From positions 36,181,212 to 36,245,211 of the forward strand of contig OY282609.1 in assembly GCA_958298945.1 (NCBI GenBank): 64,000 nt of DNA, given 5' to 3'. This document shows, one piece after another, positions 36,871 to 49,448 of this stretch. Numbering within the stretch: the first letter of the stretch is position 1; each line of letters starts with the position of its first letter. A program made the position numbers and the translations under genes. Under the pieces are notes generated by a model that searched no databases, had not been told where the DNA came from, and saw only the letters and a list, made by a program, of their open reading frames with translations. Origin of the DNA: Atherix ibis (Eukaryota > Arthropoda > Insecta > Diptera > Athericidae).

Positions 36871-38925
36871 CTGTGCTCCATATCCTTGTATAAAAGATAT
36901 CTCCCTTTAAAAATATTCATTAAAAAATATATATCAGCATATTAAAACGTTATTGGAATATATGAGAAAACAAGTTTTTTTTTATACGAATGAATATCAC
37001 ATTTTTTTATATCATTAAAAACGTTTACAATGTATGTATTTGTATGTAAATTGTTTACATTATTCTTTAATATTATAATTAATAATGTTATTTACTTACT
37101 TTGTGTATTATTATCATTATTATTATCTTTCATACATATTATTTTATTATTATTTTTTAATATCATTTTAAATTACTGTATTTTTATAAAACTATTTTAT
37201 TTTACATACATTTTAAAAATAAAAATAAATTCACATTATATTATAGAATACATTAAAAAAAATTTTTTTTTTTCAACAATAATGAATAGTTTATTGCGAA
37301 TCATACCATACCTTCACCATTTACCACCAAAGCATATTTACACGTACTACGTGTATATCGTAATCATATCATATCCATTTGCGAAAAACAATATCCTTTT
37401 TGTAAATCCTCCTCAATAGCAGAATATATCGGTAGAAAACAAGCTAAATTTCAATATGAATACAAATTCGTAGAATTCATATGAAAAAAATATGAACAAA
37501 TTCGCAATTATCGAAATTGTTACAATAAAAGGTATCATAAATGGAAAAAATCAAATACAATTTACATACTTTTTGTATTTTATAGTTATTATTATTACTA
37601 CATATTATTATTTCTATTAAAATAACTTTTGCATACTATTATATTACATATATATATATATATATATATATTTGTATATATATTTATATATATGTATATA
37701 TTTTGTGAAATGATTTTTGCTGCCATTATCGTGATTTCATTACTTTTTTCTAGTATTTTTTTTTTAATTTTTGATAATTATTTATATTTCTTTTATTAAA
37801 TAATTTGTTCGTAGATTATTTGTACACTCAAAATTAAAAATTGTAAATGCGCTCGTAGTAATTCTTCTACGGCAAAAATGGAAAATACTTAAATTCATGG
37901 AAGATTTTTAGTTTTTATTTTTGGTATATATTTTCAATTTTTATGGATTTTCTTAGACATTATTTAAATGTACAATGATATTACATGTACATGCATATTA
38001 TAACCATTTCAGCGATTAAAACTATATTAAGATATTATTTGTTCTTTACATATATGTAAATACTTAAATTTGTATTTTAGGAAAAATAATGAGATACTAT
38101 TTCAAAACATTTTTTTTTTAAATCAATAACAAATACAATAAACCTTTTTACTTTTTTAAGTATTTAAATTGCATCCATTTTAAAATATAATTTTTTTTTC
38201 ACAAAATCCTGAATTAATATAAATACGCAAATTGAGCGCTAATGTCGGTAAGTCAAAATTTAAATCAGCTGTGATTAGCAGATTGCACAGTTTTGAAAAA
38301 ATCAAGACATCAAAGTGAAATGGATTTTTAAAATTGAGAACACAATTGCAGTTTACATAGAATGGTACGATACGAATCCTATTTACCATGTAGAGTATTG
38401 TAATAGATTTCTTTACTCTAACAATTAACTAAAATTATTAATAATAGAAAACTGATGATGTTTAAACAGAAAAGTTATTTTTATCCATTTCAAATAATCT
38501 ATTAAAAACTACCAAAAAAATTTCAAATTGAACTTAGTTCTCTCTAAATCGTAATAGTAGTTTTCAAAGACTATACTATAAAAAAATTGTTTTATTACCA
38601 TTTAATTTATTTAAGCCCTAGTAAAATTATTTAAAAAAAAAACATCTTAAAATTTAAAAATAAAACATTGTTTTTATTTTGACTTTGAAACTTTAAACAG
38701 AGTTCTAAAAATTGCTAATTTAAAATACAAATGTAACTCTTTCTCTTACAGATTGAAATTCTAAGCACACATTTACTAAATACAATTAGAAAAGTTTCAT
38801 AGTAAGTTTTCCAAAACAACATTTAATAAACTACCCATAATATTTATATTAAAAAAGCCGCCAATGCTTATGAAAATATTTGAGAAATTTATAAAAAAAA
38901 AGCTACACTAAATTGTATGAGTTCT
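36871..38925. other. AT-rich intergenic region with TA microsatellite
   Basis: No gene is recognised. An (AT)n run of about 24 nt lies at 37649-37673, within a longer TA/TG-rich tract to about 37705. Open frames here are low-complexity hydrophobic translations of AT-rich DNA and were not called. Confidence 0.6.
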
Positions 38926-39687
38926 TATACAGGATGTTCTACTGAAAGGTATCCAAATTCGGTTGAAAACACGTATTCAGCAAACCCAAAGCATCCAATT
39001 TAGGTATCAAAAAGTTTTCAAAAATTCGCCAGTAACAGCAATTTCATTTCCACCTTCGAAAATGTATGATCAAATCAGTCGTGCTTATTCAAGAAAATCA
39101 AAAAGTATAATTTGTGGACTTTTAAGTGCTCAGAACCAACGCTTTGGCTTATTTAGATAGCCATTCAAATTAAAAAACGCTTTTTCACATATAAACTTTG
39201 TTCATGAAAATCATGCCTTACTATTAATAAGTAGTGTACGCCCAGCGGCATAATTGGTTTCGCGGAAGCAATTGTTGTGTCCGCGGTAGAATTTTTATGA
39301 AGAATTCGCCAAAAGGTACACACCTTTCGGACTAATTCTAAGTTCGTGAGAATTCGGTCTAGAATTGGTGTCGCTAGAGATTCGGACACGATGTCTCGTA
39401 CCGCAGCAGTCCTCAGTCATTATTACTGTCCGACTTGGACCAGTTTCAGCCTATTTGTAACAATACCTCTTCCTGCGCATTCATCCACTATACGGCATAT
39501 AAACGCAAATTATCTTTAAAAAAATTATCCATAATTTGCTATTATTATGGTAACTGAAAATTGATCTTAAAAAATATTTTCACCATTAAAATACGTTGAT
39601 TTATCGAATACCAATCCTATATAAAAGGACCTATATAAAAATGGCGGCTTTTAAAATTGTATACTTTTGCGTAGAACACCCTGTATA
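38926..39687 (-). mobile_element. Defective Tc1/mariner-type element with terminal inverted repeats
   Basis: The left end TATACAGGATGTTCTAC (38926-38942) and the reverse complement of the right end TATACAGGGTGTTCTAC (to 39687) match with one difference. This TIR type is common in insect Tc1/mariner elements. Minus-strand frames read VRKVCTFWRILHKN near 39320 and FFNLNGYLNK near 39170, the latter resembling the F-LNGYVNKQN segment next to the first catalytic Asp. At about 760 bp it is roughly half the length of an autonomous copy, with several stops, so it is non-autonomous. Confidence 0.75.
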
Positions 39688-40689
39688 AGATGATTGCAAT
39701 ACTATACAAAATTACAATAATTCAATTATATTTTACTAAAACGTTTATAATTATTTGGAAAAAGTATTTCGATTGTTAAGCTTATTAAATAAAAAAAAAA
39801 TTTATTTTCTCCACAACGCTTTACACATCTTAGATTTTATAGAAATGTTATTATTGTTAATACAGTTTTTTTTAAATCATATCTAATTAAAAAATTTATA
39901 TTATTTAAATGATTTGCATTAATTAAATAGTTGAAGTAGACTATTATTTTTTAATTTAAATAGTTTACGAACGTTTTCATATGATTGCATAAAAATTAAT
40001 TTTTCATTTTTTACCCGAGAATATAAGAAACACTTTAACATAAATATACATATGTTCATCTCATGAAAGTGTGTTATGCGCACAAAATGTATATATATAA
40101 TTAAGTGCTTTGTATTGCGCCAAACTATCATATTATGCAGAAAACGGAATGTATTTTCAAAATATCCAACCAAAACCTATCGTATGGATTTTCACACAGC
40201 AACGTATATGGATTAAAGTTTGGTATTTTATATGTTATTGAATATTTCTAGGCACCGCACATTTTACATTATAAAAGTGACTACTGGTGGACATTTGTTA
40301 AAATATTCTCATATTTAAGCCATTCAAAAAAAAATTCTTTAAAAAAAACGAGTTATTGTTAAATTTTTAATAATATATTTATTACTGAATTAAACAGTAT
40401 TTTTAAATTAAGTAAATACGTGCATACATAAATATATTTCAAACATATTATTATTTAACTTTTTTTTCAACCAAATTGGTATTAAACAAAAAAAAATATT
40501 TTATTAAGGAGTAATAAAATAATTATAAAGACAAACAAATTTTCTTATATTAGAAAAGCCATATAAAAAAAAGGTATTCTCTAAAAGTCTACATAAATTG
40601 TAGTTGATAATAGATATACCATATTTTCTTTTTCTGAAACATACAAATTTCTTTAATCTAATAATTCGATAAATTGCTGTTGATTATAT
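39688..40689. other. AT-rich intergenic region
   Basis: No gene or repeat was recognised. Stops are dense in all frames apart from a short hydrophobic minus-strand frame at 39919-40173, which I regard as chance. Confidence 0.5.
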
Positions 40690-41608
40690 CTATCGTATAT
40701 CCAAACCGCATTGCATCACCCTAAATACAAAACATGCACAGTATGCCATGCAAGCCACACCCAAACCCTTATATAACATCATCACACACTCTAATCTATA
40801 CCAGAGGTACGTAACCTCTTGCCATGCAGTGACTCCTACTTACTCACAGCTAGGCAAGTAGAGATCACCAACTTTACCCCTCCCAGTGTTCTCGCCATTG
40901 CCTCCTCCCTTGCTATGCCAGAGTGGTAAGACTGCATTCGCATGCATACCAATTACCATGGTTCTTGGGGATCACAATGTCTGACGACGCTTTGATAACC
41001 ACCCTATAAGGGGTCCGCCAATCAGCTTTGGCAGATCTCTTGTAGGGCGAGTAAACGGTTTTTAGCTCACCGCGATAGAGCCGTGCAAACTACCGGTTCT
41101 GTTTAGCCCTGCAGCATTAGCTAGCTGCCTTTCTGATTGATTCGATGGTGACAGAAACAATGCTCCTCTGGAGTCTTTCCAACCAAGCCAGCTCAGTTTG
41201 TATTTCTGCCAACTCATCCTCTACAACAGCCAGTCTTGCGACCTCAGAACCAAGGGCTCCGATGATCTCTGCTACTAAACCTCTCATTGACTGCCTTAGG
41301 GACGATAGACCCGTATGCAACATACGACGCTCACGTTGTGGCACGCTTACCTTTTTCGTTTGTTCACTTCCCGGAGATTTTTCCTCCATCTCCTTCTGAG
41401 CAGATTTCTCCTTCAACTCCTTATGTGCAGCTTTCTCTGCCACTTCTTCATTATCTGCCACCTCTTGCAAAGAAGCTTTCTCCGCCACATGTTTCTGCGC
41501 AGCTTTATCTGCCAACGCTGCTGCTTTAGGCTTGCAGGACTTTCGCCTAGTCAGAGGCTGCGCCAAACTTACCCCCCCCCCTCTTCCAGGCAGGTGCCAT
41601 ACCTCGCA
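40690..41608 (-). mobile_element. GC-rich unclassified insertion with a coiled-coil ORF
   Basis: A block of roughly 50% GC set abruptly into AT-rich DNA. The minus strand has an open frame from about 41608 to 41117 (the frame extends to 41641 in AT-rich DNA). It encodes R/K-rich sequence, then repeated A/K/E units of the KAAxKE..EK type, then a leucine-rich helix ending SIRKAAS. This is a strong coiled-coil pattern like the gag-type ORF1 of retroelements. From 41100 to 40700 there is a non-coding tail with a TATATAAGG-like box. I could not find terminal repeats or a target duplication. A truncated retrotransposon is the most likely explanation. A host gene fragment is not excluded. Confidence 0.45.
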
Positions 41609-41641
41609 TACTAAATTAAGTATAATATAAAATAACAACAT

Positions 41642-44600
41642 TTTGAAAATGTTTGTTCTTTAAAACTTTACAAAATTATTTACAATGACTAATCTTTACT
41701 TGAAGATTAGTTATCTACTATAATTTTTCTTTTTTTTAATATAACATAATAATTAAATTATATAATTTTTTTAAAGAAATGGTAATATTTTATCTAACAT
41801 TAATAAAAATGAACTTCATACATGCTAGAAATGGTATAATTTTCATATATATGTAAATATTTTTATTAAAAAATCTACTCGATTATATTTTTGTTAATGC
41901 TAGTTCTAAAAAAAAATTTATGAAATAAGAATGGTATTTTGAGAATTTTTGCCGTTGAAGAATAATTGTATCTTGATATGCAAAATAAAACTGATATTTT
42001 AATTTTCAAGATATACTTGGTTTTTACTACAAACAATTTAAGGACTTATTTTTTTTGTTAATTATAAAATTCTACAGAAGTATTTTGATTAATTAACATA
42101 TCATAAATGGAAAAGTTACAAATAATTTATTGGCAATTAAAAAACTTATGTCTTGTTATAAACAGTATTTGCTAAAATATTTTAAATGAACAATTTAAAA
42201 TATCAAGGACTTAGTTTAAAGCTAATATTACTCTTAAGAAGATATCTAAATGAGGCACTTAGATATAATTCATAAAACATTATTATTTCTTTTATTGTAT
42301 CTAACTTTTATTTTGGTTAAAACCCATGGAGTAAACTCCACCTTTAGCTTTTGTTAAAAGCTATTTTATTGTATTTAGTCTTTAATACATTTAAATATAA
42401 AAATTAACCGTTAATTCTCAACACAAGAGTTAAGGATAAATTGATCAAAAATTTCGTAGTTTAATAAAGGCAAATTTATAGAAACATTTTTATTTAAATA
42501 ATACTTGCTTAATATACACTATCAATATTTATTTTTTTCTCGTATAAATGAATAAAGGTTTTTTTTTATTTTATTAAATGTATGTTTTAATCTGAACATG
42601 ATTTTTAGACAGAGAGAAAAAAAAATTAAAAATAAAAATAAACTATTTAAATAATGAATTTTTTATATAACGAAAAAACTTGCTTGCCAAATCCAGTGTA
42701 AGGAGATTATTATATTTTCCTTTTTATATATAAATATGTTTTCATTTTATGTTTTAATATCATATTTTGTGAATTTTATTTAATAAAAAGGTGAAGTTTT
42801 CTCTATTTTTCTTACCCGAATGATAATTTTTTTGATTATTCTGCTGCTATGTTGTTTTGAATTTTGAATACAAATACATATTATTCATTTTTTATCTCAT
42901 AATATTTATTTTGTATTTAAAGTTAGTCCCGTTCCATTTGTATTTAATTGCCAAATTCTTAATCGAATACCAAAAATAAATATAAATATTATTTATTAGC
43001 GAAATAAATTCCCTTAAAAATTCTAAAAAAAATTGTATAATTGTTATTTTTTGCATATGATAATGCACATGTTTTCCTTAGGAATACTTTAAAATTTATA
43101 GATTTATATAAATTGATGAATGTTTCTAAGCATTGAATGTACATACATATATTATTGCATGAACTGCACTTTTGATAATTTGCTTGTAAGTCGTATCTAT
43201 TTGATAGAATCGTGTTTGTTTGTTTTATAATTAATCAACAACAAAAAAAATGCCTCATTATTGTATACTAATAGTTTAACTTTTTTGTATCATTTGCATA
43301 TTTTTTTGCATTATGCCAATCAAAACTGAACAATTTCCGTCAGCATTTTAATAATAACAAAACAAAAGATCTTGGAGTAAATATTTTTTTTTTAAAAAAA
43401 CCATACATGGAAATTATTTGGATATTGATACTTATGCAAATTATTATCAAATTTTATTTGTCTTAAGTTCCAAGATCTTTCAATTTTGCAATTATATTTA
43501 AGAATATCATTTTTGTTTAATATTTTTATTTAATTCTATACATTTTATCGAACAAAAATACTAATTAGAATTTTGTTATTTCCAGGTCCTGGACAATCCG
43601 ATCTATAAGTATTTCTTTAATCATAGAAATATATTATAGAAAATGCCGATTCTAATCATTGAGCAGAATTTCAGATGAAACTGCTAAATATAAAATATAA
43701 TTAAAATAGTTACAAATGTTAAATATCAAAATTTCTATTACAATATCTGAACTTATTGAATGGTGACTTTTTAATTAACTGCAAGTAAAATTGCTGACAA
43801 TAAGTAAAAAAAAATAAAGCAAAAAAAATAATTTTCAAATTTTATGTAATTTTGAAAAGTTTGATTTTTTTCAAAAAAAAAAAAAAAAAAACAATGAAAA
43901 CTTACAGTTAAATAAATTGCATTATAATCATTTTAATAAATAGGTAGAGAGTTAAATGCGATCAAAATTCTACAACACAGCAATAAAAAATGTTCTAATT
44001 TTTTTTTTTTTTTTAATTTTGATTTAAATAAAAAACAAGAATAATATAGAACAATTATGTTCTTTAACATTAAAGTTTAAATGATTAGTTAAAATATGAA
44101 ATGAATAACTTAATAAATATTTGTTAAAAACATAATTGCTTAAAGAAAATTAAATTTAAAAAAAAAAGTTGACAGAAGACTTGTCTTTAAAAAAAAATAA
44201 GTAATTTTTATAATTTCCATCTAACTAAAAACTATTTTTTTCAATTGAAGAGTTTATTTCTTTAACATATTATTTTTTTAAAAATATATAAAATCAATAA
44301 ATCTAAATTGTTTTTTTTTTAATTTTATTAATTAAAAAATTTGTAATATTTCCTAAATTATTTTTATTTGTTTTTGATATTATTATTGTATATTGCATAT
44401 TAATTCTTGTTTTGAGTGTATAAATACCATATCCGATGTTAAACAAAAATAAACCTTGCTCCTTTTTTTACTATTCGTGTTATACATTTTTATTTCAATT
44501 GTTTTATTATTATTATTATTATTATTACTTAGTTATTATTAAATAGTATTCATAGATTATTTTCATTTTTGTTATTATTTTCAATAAATAAATTGTGAGT

Positions 44601-46429
44601 TAGAAAATTCAAGCTTATTTAAATGATTTTTATTTTATTTTATTAAATGACAGTACCCAGAACATCTTAAATAGTATAAAAGTATACAATATTTAAAAAT
44701 CTATACCATACTATCTAACTAAATCGTATCTGATGAAATAACAAAGAGAATATATATGTATGTATGTGTATGTACACCTTAAATATATTTTCAAAGTGAA
44801 CATATCAATTCTTTTAGTTAAATTTTTGAAGTTCCAGTACAAATTATAAATAGAACATATAAAATAATTTAATGCTCTACCTTTCATAAAATAAAATCAA
44901 TATCAAAACCAATTTGTTATTTGAATAAACTACTTAAAATAGAAATTTCAAATTATAATTTTAATTGTGGATTTAATTTCCATTGCATTTGCTGAATCTT
45001 ATCGTCGTTATTAATATCTCTTTGGAATAAAATTATTTTTATTTTTATTTTACCCTTTTTCAATATACACATAGCTTCTATTGCATTTCTTTCAAGCTAA
45101 AAAGTAACGAAGAATAAATTTTATAAAAATGATTCAATTAAACATTTAATCGCAATAATGTGTGTTCTCAAATTTTTGTAAATTATTAATTTGAAAGTTC
45201 TTTTATTATAAAAATAAACATCTCAAAAATTTTACTCAAAATACGAATATTAACGACCACATACACATAAAATCGGTTCAAATTTTCATTGTTAATAGAT
45301 TAGATCAGTTAGAAATCATTGCGCGAAGCAGCTCCACAATCGAAGGAACCCTACTCGTAAAGAAATTCCTCTGTTAGATAGGGCGTTTCTGGTTTTCAGA
45401 TTTATGAGTGAAAACAGTATAAACTATCCAGATTATGAGGAGCTATAGGCCCACAATTTATGTAAGGATGTTGCCAAAATACTGGATTGTTTCTAATTTG
45501 CCCTGTGAGACGTTAGAAAGGTATCGATGTAAGTGCTTTAGAGTACAGAAATATGAGAAGAAGAAAAGCTGTCAAAAAGTGAGACCTATTCCGTACACCA
45601 CCTTAAATAATCTTATTTATATAACTTTAGATTACAACAAAAATGGTCACTGCATCACTCGCAATTTCATAAAAACATATACATATGCAAAAACTTAGGG
45701 GCGGCATTCTCAATGTTCAATTTTACAAATTTTATTATTATTTTAGCAGAATAATTCAGTTTCAATAAAATGTAAGAAATTTTTTCTTTAAGATATTTTA
45801 TTTGTCAAAAAAAACCACTATTAGCGTTCGTATTTAATTTGCCTCTAAACCCTCAACACAAAATAGGTTTTGAAATTGCAAAGAGTTCAACACTGTGTTT
45901 AACATGTTAAGGCGGATACTTATTTTAGTTTGAATATTTTTATAGGTCGTGCAGCCTTTATATTGGGCAGAAACTTGAAAAGATTTTCTCTTGTTTTTGT
46001 GTACGTTTATGTCGTTTGTCAAATGCTTACGAGCACATTTTCAGGACTATGGCTTCTGCCGACAGTAAGTTTTCGTATACCCATATTCCTGACCTTGATT
46101 TTCAAGTACAGAAGACTGTTTTAGTTACTATTTGGTAGACTTTTTCTAATTGTCCAATTAGTGGACAATACTTCTATAGGCTGTCCCATTTCTGGATAGA
46201 ATTTCAAGAACTTTCATTTGAGCCTTGCAAATAAATACGTCTACGTAAATTCTTTTGGCAATAGGAAAAGCAGTCTCCTCGAGATTTGTTATATTTGTTT
46301 CCTGGGTAGGTGAATATCTCAAAAGGATCTTAATAGAGGTGGGACTCTAACCTACTAAAAATACCTCCGTGCAATGTGATATAACCAATTTTAGCTAAAA
46401 TCGACCAATATTTCTTAAAATTTAGTCAC
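41642..46429. other. AT-rich intergenic region with minor relics
   Basis: Mostly simple AT-rich DNA, with an (ATT)n microsatellite at about 44505-44530 and long A/T homopolymers (43870-43895, 44000-44015). A GC-richer patch at 45300-45700 has an 87-codon plus-strand frame from 45435 that I do not recognise. Another patch at 46140-46430 also looks like degraded repeat. No host gene is supported. Confidence 0.5.
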
Positions 46430-47610
46430 AAATTTTAGGACTTGTTTGGGGCAAACACTTAAGAAAGTGAATTGTCTTTGTGGTCTCTACTGTAATAATT
46501 CATGAGTTTTGGTCTTTTTAAGACGATGTACTCGTACGTTGTTGATCACATGACCAAACGTATTCATCTTGGGACTTTCGTGTAAATGCAATTGTTGATC
46601 ATGTTTAGCTACTCTCTTTTTTATTTTATCACAAACACAATTAATTTGCAAATCACGTTGGATATCTTTATTTCTGATATGCGAGTACCATGGAGTATTT
46701 ATTATCCCATATAGTACTTTATTTTGGTATTTTTGTATTATCTCTATAGTGGATTTGCTTGTACAAGCCCATAAATGGATACCATACATACATCTAAACC
46801 GGCTGAAGTATTTGGTTGTGAATTAGGATTTTATTCTGCGCTAAGACCTCTTTTTTTTATAACTAGGTTCTCCTAAGCAGACAATACAATTTTCTATATT
46901 TATTGTTGAGTTCTTATTTTTTTCATTTTTTACATGCTCTTTCCACTTAAGTTTGGTATAAAGGGTCGTACGTAGATACTTAGCTGTATTGGCATAAGGT
47001 ACAATTTCTCCATTAATGGTAATATATACAGGATCAATTTTTCTGTAGGTAAAGACAATGTGAGCTTACGTCCAGTTGTTGACATTATGTGTTGCGTTCC
47101 GCAGTTTTTCTGCGGCTCTATCAATAGACGAATCAACCGCCATTATTGCGGTGTCATCTGCAAATGTAGCTATTAATATTTCTTCATTTTGTAGGATGTC
47201 TTATAATAAATACAGGAAGGAGTTTAGTATGCTTCCTTGAGGTACTCCTGCTCTTATGTCTTTTAGTTCAGAATATGCGTGACCATAGGTAACTCTAAAC
47301 TGCCTCTCTGAAATATATGATTGTTTTCGATGATCTCTACACAGTTTGTAGATAAGTCCTTTATGCTACACCTTGTCAAATGGTTGCGCAACATCCAGGA
47401 AGATTGTTGGGCACACCTTTTCCTCTTCTAGAGCTTTGCTTACTCTATTAGTGATTCTATGTACTTGATTTATAGTAGAGTCTTTTTCTCTGAACCCAAA
47501 CTGATGATTTGGGATGATATCTCTTCATCTAAATAAAAAATTTGCCATTGTGGATAATAGAGAAATTGGTAAGATTTTTAGAGAAATTGGTAAGATTCCT
47601 TATGACAATC
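46430..47610 (-). mobile_element. Jockey-clade LINE remnant, RT and 3' end
   Basis: Reading the minus strand from 47610 to 46430 gives, in order, SLNQVHRI-like and FRE-like fragments, then IRAGVPQGSILNSFLYLL (about 47270-47215). Next come EEILIATFADDTAIMAVDSS (about 47195-47135), SIDRAAEKLRNATHN, and after frameshifts YGIHLWACTSKS and NKVLYGIINTPWY (46789-46600). These are the classic reverse-transcriptase motifs and the post-RT domain of jockey-type LINEs. Stops and frameshifts are frequent. The 5' two thirds are missing, as expected of 5'-truncated copies. It shares its 3' end with 28040-28790. Confidence 0.85.
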
Positions 47611-49160
47611 GAACCATTGAGCATCTTTAGTTTTCAGACTAGATTTCCATTTTATACTTCGAATAAATTTCCATTAAAAAATTATATGGTCACTGACACT
47701 GTCATAATACAAGTTCAAAAGCCTAAATAAATACGCAATTATGAAATTACTTAATTGCGTATGCATATTTTTATTTCGATGAAATTATAGTGTGTACTCT
47801 AATTTTTGAAAATTTCTTTTATATATTACTTTTTTGCATCGTTACCAAGTTTCATGTTGTTTTCTCGCACTTTTTTGCAAAAAAGTTTCATGTTGTTGTC
47901 TCGCACTCAAAGCAACGCACGATAAATTGGTCAATTATACATACATAAAATATCATTTATAAACAAATTTTCACAACGGCTTTCGATTAAAATCAAGCAT
48001 CCCGCACAAATTTAATTAAAACTGTTGATCGTTCTGCTACTTTATTTATTCCTGTTCTTATACTCATATATAATAGTGCGCAAAAAATTTAGATACAGTT
48101 TTTTTGTGGATTTTCCCTGAACAGTTTTAAAATTACCTGTCCAAATATAAAAAGAGTGAGAAATTGTTCTTAGATTATTTCTGATCATCAAAATTATTGA
48201 AAATTATTAATATTCAAAGCCGATTTTAATAGGTAATAACAAACGAAAATCAATTGAATTTTTTGGGAGATTACAAATAATATGGAGCTATTCAAACTTA
48301 ACATGGAAGAAAACGAAAATCAATTTGTTAATTTTTTATGTACACCACTGTATATTACTTCAAAATTGTAAGAAAATTAAATAAATTGTATGCGCACTTA
48401 AACGTTAAACATAAATTTTTAGTCGTAAAATATAAAAATTAAAACTGTTTTGTAAAAAAAAATTATTTTAAATTTAGCAGTTTGGGACTATTTTTTTATA
48501 TGTTAAAAAAATCACATACAAGTTTAGTACTACACTAAACCGCACATTGGGTTTGAAGTTGCAGAAAAGCATCCGATACACACATAAACTTAACTACTTA
48601 TCAATTGAATCTTAGTTTATATAACTTTAATCAAAAAATTGAATAATCGAAGCAGTTAATTGTTTGCCAATTTTTTGTTGCAGGAAATCTTCTGTTACTA
48701 AAATATTTGAATTTATTTTTAAAAGAAAAATAAATATATAAAATTTATAACATATCAAAATTTTTTCATTATTAAAACAACTAAACATTTTAAGATTACA
48801 TATCGGTTATATAATACAAATTTTTCTTAAAATGTTTATAGTTAAAAATATTTTTTTATTATCTAACGCATCTATTACGTGTATAATATGATGCTCCAAT
48901 ATTATAAGAAACTGTTAAATCATCGTGTATATGTTTATATACGAGTATTTGGTGTGGCCATAAGGTACATGTTTATATATTTGACTCTTAGATTAGTGGC
49001 AACACAAATCTGCAGCCACTGCAAACTGAACTGCAAATACTGTCAGCAATTGTCGAATTTCGCCCAAATGCAGTAAAATCTTTAATTTGTAAATGATGTA
49101 ATTAAATACCGTTTATTTAATTATATTAAATATGTTTCACTCAATTTTTTTATATAATTA
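47611..49160. other. AT-rich intergenic region
   Basis: No gene is recognised. A short sequence at 49005-49050 with repeated CTGCAAA/ACTGAACTG words resembles the reverse complement of about 52680-52716 on the far side of the RTE insertion. It may be part of an older element that was interrupted. Confidence 0.4.
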
Positions 49161-49173
49161 AACATAATGTTAT
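49161..49173 (+). repeat. Target-site duplication, left copy
   Basis: AACATAATGTTAT immediately precedes the retrotransposon and is repeated exactly at 52487-52499 after its poly(A) tail. Confidence 0.9.
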
Positions 49174-49286
49174 CTGCGACCGTGCCATCCTGGATCCACC
49201 GGCTCTCGTAAGATCACCGAAGTTAAGCAGGACTGGGCGTGGTTAGTACTCGGATGGGTGACCACTTCGTAAACTGCGCGTCGCAG
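49174..49286 (+). promoter_or_regulatory. 5S-rRNA-like leader with internal pol III promoter elements
   Basis: The first 113 nt align with metazoan 5S rRNA from end to end. The closing helix is kept (CTGCGAC at 49174 pairs with GTCGCAG ending at 49286). So are the loop TCTCGT..GATCACCGA, box A (GAAGTTAAGCAGG, about 49220), the intermediate element (TGGGCGTGG) and box C (AGTACTCGGATGGGTGACC, about 49245-49263). In 5S genes these internal elements bind TFIIIA and recruit pol III. Here they would allow transcription from base 1 of the element, restoring the promoter with each new copy. It is not a 5S gene: the sequence differs at many positions and runs on without a T-run terminator. Confidence 0.85.
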
Positions 49287-49293
49287 GTAGGTT

Positions 49294-49312
49294 AGCGGGT
49301 TCGATTCCCGCT
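49294..49312 (+). promoter_or_regulatory. tRNA T-arm-like hairpin / box B
   Basis: AGCGGG and CCCGCT form a six-pair stem around the seven-base loop TTCGATT, the shape of a tRNA T-arm. GGTTCGATTCC matches the pol III box B consensus exactly. It lies 8 nt after the 5S-like module, so the leader carries both type 1 and type 2 internal promoter parts. Confidence 0.8.
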
Positions 49313-49448
49313 GCCGCCATCTCGGCATTGGTGCCGGGGTGAGAGGCCGACTACAAGCCTTCCATATGTAGTCCGTAGGGTCCCCCAACGTCACTGGGGG
49401 TTGCTTCGCTGGCCTGATAAGCCGCAAGCCATAAGAAAACATCTTATC

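Noticed and set aside
37030..37419. 129-codon hydrophobic ORF
   Set aside because: Translation of AT-rich low-complexity DNA (I/L/F/Y-rich) downstream of the muscle gene. There is no conserved feature.
45435..45698. 87-codon plus-strand ORF
   Set aside because: No recognisable domain, no upstream exon evidence, and flanked by degraded repeat-like sequence.
49174..49286. Functional 5S rRNA gene
   Set aside because: Box elements and the closing stem are kept, but the body differs from fly 5S at many positions. There is no T-run terminator, and the sequence continues without a break into the LINE leader inside the same target duplications.
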